A DNA stretch of 64,000 nt, taken from assembly GCA_003263845.1 (NCBI GenBank), contig JYJN01000200.1, forward strand, positions 59,380-123,379, given 5' to 3'. Under the pieces are notes generated by a model, which ran no database searches, was not told the DNA's origin, and worked only from the letters and a program-made list of their open reading frames with translations. The translations under genes and the position numbers were made by a program. Below are positions 56,530-64,000 of the stretch, in pieces; position 1 is the first letter of the stretch; every line of letters starts with the position of its first letter. Source of the stretch: Vibrio aestivus. Its GTDB lineage: Bacteria; Pseudomonadota; Gammaproteobacteria; Enterobacterales; Vibrionaceae.

Positions 56530-57848
56530 GTGAAATTGATTCATAAAGCAGTCGCTTTTCTAGTTGCAGTGACATTGATCATTGTGTATCTCTATTTGTT
56601 TTACGGCGACAGCCGTGTGTACACCCTGTCTCCTGAAAGATTGTCGTACTTTCCAACCAACGACCAGAGCCAAGGTGGTACCTCAACCTCTTCAATCGAT
56701 TATGTCGATGGCGAAACGGTGCTCAGCTGTGAACTCAAGGAAAGCGAGTACCCTTGGCCATATTGTGGCGTGTCCATTCATGTCAACGAAGATCCGACGA
56801 TTGGCTTAAATCTGAGTAAGTATCACACAGTGAGGCTTAACGTAGATTTCATTAACTTAGAAACGGGCTCTTACCCTCGAATGCGTTTCTACCTGCGCAA
56901 TTTTAACCCTGCTTATTCGACAGTGGATAATGAATACACGCATAAGTACAACGGCTTAGAGTACCTTCCTTCCTATGAACAAGGCGCGATTGATATCCCA
57001 ATTGGTAACTTACAAGTTCTTACGTGGTGGCTAGTTGATAACAACATACCTATCGAACACTCCGCACCTGAGTACGGTAACATCAATAAGATTGAGTTCG
57101 CGACAGGATCCGGTGCGGGCGTAGGTAACTACAAAATGGTCGTTAAAGAGGTCTCATTCATAGGGCAGTACGTTGAAGGCGAAGAGTTGTTTCTAACATT
57201 GCTATTTATGTGGATTTTCCTAGTCGTGGTTTGGAGTGGCAGCGAAATCCGACGGGGCAGGCGAGTAGTAAAACAAGCAGAACTTCGTCAAGAGCACCTA
57301 ACGTTCATCAACCGTTCTCTTCGAGCGCAGAACTTCCAGTTCGCTGAACTTGCCCACCGTGATGCACTTACCGGTGCAATGAACCGACACTCAATAAGAG
57401 ATTGGTTTAAAGCCCAAATTGAAAATAAGGGCCCAGACCCTCTTGAATTGTCGATGATTTACATGGATATCGATTTCTTTAAGAAAGTAAACGACACCTA
57501 TGGCCACAAGATGGGGGATGATATCTTGCGAGAGTTCGCAATGGTTGTCATGAGCGCCACGCGAAAAACGGACCGATTAGTTAGGTGGGGTGGGGAAGAG
57601 TTTGTACTTTATTGCCCTAGAACCTCACTTGAAGAAGCAACCATTGTCGCTGAAAATGTGAGAAAGACAGTTGAAAACCACATTTGGGTTCACGGTGATG
57701 CGTTAACGTGCAGTTAGGTGTTGCGCAAATTGGTGATGAGCGACATACCGAAGCGCTCGCGCGTGCCGATGAAGCACTTTATTGTGCCAAGCGTGACGGG
57801 CGAAATCGTGTCGAAGTAAGTTACTTCAAGAAAAGAGCTCAAGCTTAA
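56530..57848 (+). CDS. Membrane-bound diguanylate cyclase, GGDEF domain (one frameshift in this sequence)
   Basis: A 439-residue protein: membrane segment at about 8-25, a periplasmic sensor of ~190 residues, a second membrane segment near 220-240, a short coiled coil and a GGDEF domain. The catalytic motif is RWGGEEF near residues 354-359, preceded by RKTD, which fits the inhibitory RxxD site. It makes cyclic di-GMP. The frame is lost near its end; TT to TTT at 57714-57715 restores LTCSLGVAQIGDERHTEALARADEALY and the stop at 57846-57848. The start is GTG 56530. The sensor's ligand is unknown. Confidence 0.88.
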
Positions 57849-57899
57849 TTGAACCCTATGAAGATGCTTGTATTGCATTACTACGTTTTGAGTGATGAG

Positions 57900-58634
57900 C
57901 TATTTGCCTGAGTATTCGTTTTCAGATTCATTTTGACTGGCGATAGCATTACGACCGATAGGTTCTTTAGGGCCAAGAAATTTCGGTTCGGTGCCAATGA
58001 TATACAAGTCTAAAAAGGCTTTTGCCCGCGCAAAAATTTCGCGAGTTCGAACCTTGTACCCTGAATGATTGGTTGGGCCAGGGACCGCAAGACATTGGGC
58101 ATTGATGCCGTGATAGTTGGCAATGAACAAAGCACGTTCGCAGTGGAATTTCTGTGAAATGATCAAGAAGTTGTCAGTATCGAAAATCAGTTTGGCTCTT
58201 AAGACCGAATCCAACGTTCGAAAGCCCGCATAATCCAAGAATATCTGGTTCTCTGGAACGTCCGCTCTCATTAAATCTCGTTTCATCGTCCAAGGCTCAT
58301 TGTATGAACGATGAGCGTTGTCTCCGCTTAGTAGAAAATTGTCTACCTTACCGTTTTGATATAAAGAAATCGCGGCATCTATGCGGTGCTTGTAATAGTC
58401 GTTGAGAGTACGGCCAAGATACTTGCTAGTGCCAAGAACGACAGCTACATCAAAGTTTTCGATCTCTTGTTCGCTTTTGATGATTTGACGATGAGCTTGG
58501 ACCGTTACCCAAGCGTCGATAACAGTCAGGGATGCGGCGGTAACTACAAGAAGCGCAAATAGATATTTCACTGCTATGTAGCAGCGATAGACGAAGCTTT
58601 TGGTTGGATTCGGCTTTCTAAAAATATTGCGCAC
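57900..58634 (-). CDS. sanA: SanA-family envelope protein (DUF218/ElyC-SanA-YdcF)
   Basis: A 244-residue protein from GTG 58632-58634, which overlaps the previous stop (TAGTG); a TTG at 58661 would add 9 residues. One N-terminal membrane segment, then a periplasmic domain with VAVVLGTSKYLG, FLLSGDNAHRSYNEP, LDYAGFRTLDSVLRA and IISQKFHCERALFIA, very close to E. coli SanA, which supports outer-envelope barrier function (vancomycin exclusion at high temperature). Biochemical activity is unknown. Confidence 0.9.
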   Translation of the reverse strand: MRNIFRKPNPTKSFVYRCYIAVKYLFALLVVTAASLTVIDAWVTVQAHRQIIKSEQEIENFDVAVVLGTSKYLGRTLNDYYKHRIDAAISLYQNGKVDNFLLSGDNAHRSYNEPWTMKRDLMRADVPENQIFLDYAGFRTLDSVLRAKLIFDTDNFLIISQKFHCERALFIANYHGINAQCLAVPGPTNHSGYKVRTREIFARAKAFLDLYIIGTEPKFLGPKEPIGRNAIASQNESENEYSGK

Positions 58635-58966
58635 TATACTTGTCGGTTCCTTTGTGCCCAAGCTCCTATAGCAAAGAAGCTTACAATAACGGTAATCAGC
58701 ATGATGCCAGCGTCTAGGCTTCTTAATGTCTGAGAGATGTAAGGTGTTGCTTTTATGATGATTAAACCGTAACCAAATGCATTGATCAACACAAACACCA
58801 AGGTTCGAACAATAAATGACTCGTTTCTCAACATCGCGCAGAGAGCACGATTAATTTTTCCGCCGCTAATAACCAGTAGGCAAGCGACCAACGCGGTTGA
58901 GATTTCAGAAAGATAGGGATAAAGATGAAGCCCGAGCGAGTTAAGGAGGTTCATAATCAGCTGCAT
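58634..58966 (-). CDS. DUF3392 family membrane protein
   Basis: A 110-residue protein with three or four hydrophobic segments (about 12-35, 51-70 and 83-103). The sequence LGLHLYPYLSEISTALVACLLVISGGKINR resembles DUF3392 proteins known from Vibrio and relatives, from memory. A second ATG 4 codons in is also possible. It precedes sanA with a 1-base overlap, so the two are probably cotranscribed. Function unknown. Confidence 0.78.
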   Translation of the reverse strand: MQLIMNLLNSLGLHLYPYLSEISTALVACLLVISGGKINRALCAMLRNESFIVRTLVFVLINAFGYGLIIIKATPYISQTLRSLDAGIMLITVIVSFFAIGAWAQRNRQV

Positions 58967-59082
58967 GAAGAAACCTAGGTAATCATTAGGAGATGGGTTG
59001 GCGAAAAACGCTAAGAAGTGTAGGGGCGGTTAGGACAAAATAACAGTAAAAAGCTGAAATGATGAAAGCAGATCATAAAATT

Positions 59083-59133
59083 ATTCTGGCCCAGTGAAAA
59101 AGCAATAAGTATTGCATTTCAATGAGCCAGAAT
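59083..59133 (-). terminator. Long imperfect hairpin after maeA
   Basis: ATTCTGGC/GCCAGAAT encloses further pairing of TGAAA/TTTCA and GCAAT/ATTGC. On the minus strand it is followed by AATTTTA, so it is a plausible terminator for maeA, 17 bp after its stop. Confidence 0.6.
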
Positions 59134-59149
59134 AGATAGATTGAGAGAA

Positions 59150-60838
59150 TTAGAACGAAGTACGTTTGTAGCGACGGTACACCGGCTGCCAGAAATGTTG
59201 CTCGATCGCTGACTCTAGGGCTTCGTCGGTAATCTCTAGGGCAACACCCTGCTCAATCGCTTTCTTTGCAACCGCGAAAGCAATCTTCTTCGACACTGAA
59301 TGAATCGCTTCAAGTGGCGGTAAAAGCGCACCGTGGCCGTTAATCGCCAGTGGTGAACACGTGGCTAACGCACGGCTCGATTCCATAAGCATTTCATCGG
59401 TAACACGCTTAGCGCCAACGGCAAGCACACCCAGGCCAATGCCAGGGAAAATATAGCTGTTATTACATTGAGCGATTGGGTAAGTCTTTCCGTCGTGCAC
59501 GACAGGTTCAAATGGGCTACCTGTTGCAACCAACGCTTCACCGTTTGTCCAACGAATAATGTCGTTTGGTGTTGCTTCAACGCGGCTAGTTGGGTTCGAA
59601 AGTGGGAACACAATTGGGCGCTCACAATGGGCATGCATCTCTTTAATGATGTCTTCGCTGAATAAGCCCGGAGCACCAGATACACCAATCAATACCGTTG
59701 GTTTCGCATTCTTCATTACATCAAGTAGTGAAAAGGCGGTACCGTCACTTTCCCAATCCGCTGTATCTGTATGTTTTTGAACGAGACGTTGTTGGAAATC
59801 GAGTAGGTTTGGCATGCCTTCTTGCAATAGACCCCAACGGTCAACCATGTATACCTGTGAACGAGCCTGCTCATCAGAAATACCTTCAGACACCATTTGT
59901 GCGATGATTGCTTCTGCAATACCGCAACCGGCAGAGCCAGCACCCAAGAAAGTGACTCGCTGTTCAGATAATCGACTTCCCGCCGCTTTACAAGCCGCAA
60001 GCAAAGAACCTACCGTGACGGCAGCAGTACCTTGGATATCATCATTGAAGCAGCAAGTGCGATCTTTATAACGCTCAAGTAGTGGCATTGCGTTCTTCTG
60101 GGCAAAATCTTCAAACTGGATAAGCGCATCAGGCCAACGGCGCTGCACTGCCTGCATGAACTCTTCAACAAATGCATCGTACTCTTGGCCTGTAATACGA
60201 GGGTGACGCCAGCCCATGTACATTGGGTCAGCAAGGCGCTGCGGATTATTTGTACCCACGTCCAATACGATCGGTAGCGTATAAGCCGGACTGATACCAC
60301 CACAGGCGGTGTAAAGCGCAAGCTTACCGATTGGAATACCCATACCACCGATGCCTTGGTCTCCTAGACCAAGAATTCGTTCGCCATCGGTCACAACGAT
60401 GACTTTTACGTTATGGTTTGATGCGTTGTTCAGTAGATCATCGATACGCTCGCGATTGGCGTATGAGACAAATAGGCCGCGTCCGCGACGATAAATGTTT
60501 GAGAAGTTTTCACACGCCGCACCAACGGTTGGTGTGTAGATGATAGGCATCATCTCAGAAATATGGTTTTGAACTAAACGGTAGAACAAGGTTTCGTTGG
60601 TGTCTTGAATATTACGCAAGTAAATGTGTTTATCCATGTCACTTTCGAAGTTTTTGTATTGCTGATACGCACGTTCCACTTGCTCTTGGATGGTTTCCGT
60701 TGATTCCGGTAGCAGCCCCTCAAGGTTGAACGATATACGTTCTTCAGTGGAGAATGCACTGCCTTTGTTAAGAAGAGGTGTACTAAGAAGTGCAGGTCCT
60801 GCATAGGGAATATATAGGGGGCGTTTGTCGTTGTTCAT
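59150..60838 (-). CDS. maeA: NAD-dependent malic enzyme
   Basis: A 562-residue malic enzyme from ATG 60836-60838 (MNNDKRPLYIPYAG), the family length. It decarboxylates malate to pyruvate with NAD. YTPTVGAACENFSNIYRRGRGLF and GDQGIGGMGIPIGKLALYTACGG are the conserved malic enzyme segments, FNDDIQGTAAV binds the metal, and LGAGSAGCGIAEAII is the NAD fold. Frame intact. Divergent from the helicase gene; 154 bp lie between the two starts. Confidence 0.95.
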   Translation of the reverse strand: MNNDKRPLYIPYAGPALLSTPLLNKGSAFSTEERISFNLEGLLPESTETIQEQVERAYQQYKNFESDMDKHIYLRNIQDTNETLFYRLVQNHISEMMPIIYTPTVGAACENFSNIYRRGRGLFVSYANRERIDDLLNNASNHNVKVIVVTDGERILGLGDQGIGGMGIPIGKLALYTACGGISPAYTLPIVLDVGTNNPQRLADPMYMGWRHPRITGQEYDAFVEEFMQAVQRRWPDALIQFEDFAQKNAMPLLERYKDRTCCFNDDIQGTAAVTVGSLLAACKAAGSRLSEQRVTFLGAGSAGCGIAEAIIAQMVSEGISDEQARSQVYMVDRWGLLQEGMPNLLDFQQRLVQKHTDTADWESDGTAFSLLDVMKNAKPTVLIGVSGAPGLFSEDIIKEMHAHCERPIVFPLSNPTSRVEATPNDIIRWTNGEALVATGSPFEPVVHDGKTYPIAQCNNSYIFPGIGLGVLAVGAKRVTDEMLMESSRALATCSPLAINGHGALLPPLEAIHSVSKKIAFAVAKKAIEQGVALEITDEALESAIEQHFWQPVYRRYKRTSF

Positions 60839-60992
60839 TCGAGGCCTATCGTAGGGGTTAGCAAACAATAAAAAAATAGAAGGTGGTAAACACTTTGTAA
60901 ACAGATTCTACCTTATCTTTAACGCTTAATCTTCGCCTAATCCGACACTTAACGATATAATTTGAGGCAATTTTCTATCGATACTAAACATT

Positions 60993-63364
60993 ATGCACTC
61001 TCTTCCTATTGATCCCATCAAAGATAAATTCATTAAGCGACTTACCGATACTCACTTGGTGGTAGAGGCAGAAACAGGATCGGGTAAATCGACGCGCCTT
61101 CCTATATGGGCGAATAATCAAGGAAGAGTCTTAGTGATTGAGCCAAGAAGGATAGCCTGCACATCGCTTGCAAGCTTCCTAGCAAGCCAGCGCGACGAAA
61201 CAATTGGTCAGTCTGTTGGCTATGCGATCAAACTGGAGAACCGATACAACGAGAATACCAACGTGGTGTTTGTTACTCCGGGGGTTGCACTCAAATGGTT
61301 TGCCGACAATCGCTTGATGAGTTTGATGTTGTTGTTATTGATGAGTTTCACGAACGTCGATGGGACACGGATCTTTTGCTTGCAATGCTCAAGACACATT
61401 CAAAGCATCGATTGGTGCTGACATCGGCAACGATGAATAGCCATGCGTTAGCGAAGTATGTATCCGGCGATGTTATAGCTGCGAGTGGCCGTCAGTTTGA
61501 GGTGGTCATTAGCCATGTTGAAAGTGAAGCTCGCACGCTTCCTAATGCTAAGAACCTTGAACAAAGAGTATCACATGCTATTCGCCAAGAGCTGGATTGG
61601 GGCGATGGTGATATTTTGGTATTCCTACCGGGCCGGAAAGAGATTTCCCAGTGCCAATCTATGTTATCGGGGATAGAGGACTTACTTGTTGCACCATTGC
61701 ACGCTTCGGTGAGTGATGAGGAGCGGGATGTCGCAATACATAGCCAACCTCAACGCAAAGTGGTTCTAGCAACCAATGTGGCGGAAACATCCCTCACCAT
61801 TGATAACGTTGTATGTGTCATTGATTCTGGTTTGGAACGAAGGACTGTGCAGAGAAACGGGCGCACAACCTTAGTATTAACCCATATTTCGAAAGCGAGT
61901 GCGAAACAGAGAGCAGGCCGAGCGGGTCGTGTTCGAGATGGTCGCTGCATTCGGCTCTATGGTAAAGACGCAGCGTTGGAATCAGTTACCCCACCAGAGC
62001 TGCAAAGAGAGAGTTTAATCGAGCCGATGGTCGCTGCCGCCCAGAGTGACTTTTCCATCGAAACACTAGAATTGTTGGAACCGCTGCCTGAAAAGTCTTT
62101 GGCCATCGCTAAGGATACACTTCTACAAATGGGTGTGGTTGATAAAGCAGGTTGCGTAACAGACCATGGTCGATCGCTTTCTCCTCTACCATTAGAAGCA
62201 TTTTATGCCGACCTCGTGAGTCGTATGGAAACTAAGGCTCTAAAAGAAGCCATGGTTGATCTGACCGCTGGGCTCTCGGTTTATTCATCTTTGTATTCAT
62301 TGTCCTCTAACCCCGACAAACACGAAGCACTTAATAAAGAAGAACCGCGTTGCTGTGATGCAGCCATCGTGATTCGGTTAGTGAGAGGAGAGCAACTGCC
62401 GGGCGTAATCGTAGACGAAAGTGTTCTTAAAGAGGCGCAAGGTATTTCGGCTCAAATGCGAGAGTGCCTGCAACTTCCGCAGCTCGAGGTAGCGAGCCGT
62501 TATGAGCCACTGAGCTTGTCAAACAGGTGGCTAAATGGTCACCACAAAGCGTGTTCGTAAGAAGAGCTAGGCGTCGTGAAGTGCTGGCCAATGGTCAGAT
62601 GGAGCAGTATTAGGCCGTCAAACTCGATTCGCAGAGAGCGCAGAAGCAGCGTGATTTTAGATTTCCACTACTTACCAGGGCGAGGTGTAAAAGAGACGCT
62701 GAACATAGCGACTGTATTGATGCCCTTGCCTTTAGAGTATATTGAAGAGCTTGGCCTTGGTGAATGGCAGCAAACTAGCAGTAGTGCAGAAGAAGGGGAG
62801 ATCATTTCTGAACTTGAGTATCAATACGCAGGTAGGGTGATTGCAAAGCGACAAGAAAACGCGACAGGTGGAAATGCGCTTCAGGCAATGGTGGAAGCGG
62901 TCAAATCCGAGAAGTATCTGCCAGGCTTTTATCAGCAGCGTTGGCAACAGATTGAGCACTGGAAGCTTTTTGTTCAGCTTAACCCTGATCATATGAGTCA
63001 CGATAACTTGACCTTGGGAGAGTCGAGCGAGGATTGCAATGTTTTATTCGAATCTTGGTTTACAGAGCAATTGGATCAGTTGGGCGTAGAGACCTTAGGA
63101 GACTTGGAGTTGTTTACTGGAGATGACTTCCCGTTTGATGGAATACCTGAGTGGGAGTATGCTGAATTTGCTGAGCTTTATCCATTTGAATTAGCGCTGA
63201 GTGCTCTGAATCTGACTGTTGAATATGAGCCTAAGAAAAAGCTTGTTTACGTTGTTTATGCGAACGGCTTACGGAAGACTGATCCTAAGCGATGGGAGCT
63301 TCCTCGTTGGAACGGTTGGCGTATTCAATACAAAAAAGCCAGTCGAATTGTTGATATTCGATGA
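60993..63364 (+). CDS. HrpB-like DEAH-family ATP-dependent helicase (four frameshifts in this sequence)
   Basis: A superfamily 2 helicase of 791 residues once four missing bases are added: a G at 61316, an A at 62533-62535, a T at 62610-62611 and a G near 62651. It shows ETGSGKST (motif I), EPRRIA (Ia), VVVIDEFHER (II, DEFH as in HrpB), TSATM (III), VLATNVAETSLTIDNV (V) and KQRAGRAGR (VI). The C-terminal ~300 residues have FHYLPGRGV and a Trp-rich end unlike the HrpB tail as I remember it. It probably remodels RNA; no target is known. This is the most frame-broken gene of the window. Confidence 0.8.
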
Positions 63365-63582
63365 TGTATTTTTTTTGACTGAGAAATATTAACTGTTCGT
63401 ACCTACTATTAAAAATGCTGTACGGCTAATGTTATGAGATTGGTTTTTATATGCCATTTAAGTGCGCAAAAAGGTAATAAAATACCAATCTTCTATATCC
63501 TATTGCTATATAGGTAATGCTCAACCATAGTAGTTTTACTCCTTAGACACCACGCAACTTAGACTATGCCGGAGAAAATGAT

Positions 63583-63969
63583 ATGGACTATCAAGATAGC
63601 CAGCAGTGCGTTGAGTTTGACTACACAACCTTCCTTGGTGCCTCTTGCAGTAAAAAATGGACGTTTCTTGAAGCAATGAGCACGTTTGCTCCAATTTTCA
63701 GCATTGTCTGGAAAGACAATGTGAAGGAGTTATCAACGCCCGAGGATAGGCTTTGGGATGCTGCTCTTAAGTCACTGTCGGCGAGTCGAAGTGATGAATC
63801 GAATTTGATTACCTTGTGTGAACTTGCGAAATATGAGGGAATCGAAAAGCTGAAGCTGGTGATGCCATATGCATTAGAACAGTCTCAGATCGAGCGCATC
63901 ACGAATCGAACTCACGCAACTTTCTCGCCTACGACGAGCGAGGAGTTCCTCATTGACCTTATTGAATAG
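63583..63969 (+). CDS. Hypothetical protein, 128 residues
   Basis: A soluble, slightly acidic protein with no signal peptide or membrane segment. The N-terminus MDYQDSQQCVEFDYTTFLGASCSKKW has two cysteines; the rest is helical by composition. GGAG 8 bases before the ATG supports translation. I do not recognise the family. It lies 218 bp after the helicase with no visible promoter motif that I would assign. Confidence 0.65.
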   Translation: MDYQDSQQCVEFDYTTFLGASCSKKWTFLEAMSTFAPIFSIVWKDNVKELSTPEDRLWDAALKSLSASRSDESNLITLCELAKYEGIEKLKLVMPYALEQSQIERITNRTHATFSPTTSEEFLIDLIE

Positions 63970-63980
63970 CAGTTAGAAAG

Positions 63981-63993
63981 CTCCCTAAGGGAG
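63981..63993 (+). terminator. Start of a terminator hairpin at the window edge
   Basis: CTCCC and GGGAG pair around TAA, 12 bp after the stop of the last gene. The 3' side is cut by the window, so a T tract cannot be judged. Confidence 0.35.
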
Positions 63994-64000
63994 TAATGCC

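Noticed and set aside
59698..60348. Antisense and shifted frames inside maeA
   Set aside because: The 562-codon maeA frame is intact with all motifs; the other frames are shadows.
1..64000. CRISPR arrays, insertion sequences, tRNA or rRNA genes
   Set aside because: No regularly spaced repeats, transposase motifs, terminal inverted repeats or RNA gene cores were seen on either strand.

Overview
This 64 kb window looks like a piece of the main chromosome of a Vibrio (Gammaproteobacteria). Evidence: a LuxM/LuxN-type autoinducer synthase and hybrid kinase pair, the Vibrio-type type II secretion pilotin AspS, a two-adaptor RND pump of VexIJK type beside psp and sap, a fused trpC(F), and an E. coli-like trp operator, promoter and leader. 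No rRNA, tRNA, CRISPR array or insertion sequence was seen. The species cannot be fixed from the sequence alone.

Layout. 1-17.3 kb is stress and envelope functions: the end-clipped DUF2927 gene, sapABCDF (minus), pspF (minus) facing pspABC (plus) across a sigma-54 promoter, vexIJK, a single-domain globin, metC and cardiolipin synthase. 17.3-27 kb is a mixed block: a small hidden ORF, an NSS-family sodium symporter, a chemoreceptor, a pseudouridine synthase, an RNA-type methyltransferase, a YnjB-like binding protein, and small lipoproteins and enzymes including AspS, YciI and YciA. 27-31 kb is the luxM-luxN quorum-sensing pair plus a downstream 83-residue gene whose ribosome binding site lies inside an inverted repeat. 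31-42.6 kb is a dicarboxylate/amino-acid symporter, the complete trp operon (trpL-E-G-D-CF-B-A with operator, attenuator and end terminator), then rnm, yciO and rluB. 42.8-50.6 kb looks like an accessory block: a DMT exporter, a plasmid-type ParM/ParR pair, a 33-residue membrane ORF, proVWX glycine-betaine uptake and an alpha/beta hydrolase. 50.6-64 kb is cydDC, trxB, a DUF2797 gene, a diguanylate cyclase, sanA, a DUF3392 gene, maeA, an HrpB-like helicase and a hypothetical.

A dominant feature is sequence quality. I count 31 single-base frameshifts in 21 otherwise well conserved genes. Almost all can be repaired by changing one homopolymer by one base, and every repaired gene then has a length divisible by three. 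Intact neighbours, operon overlaps and family lengths indicate sequencing or assembly error rather than gene decay. Frameshifted genes are therefore annotated here as single CDSs, with the likely indel position given. Gene starts, ends and small ORFs should be read with that in mind.
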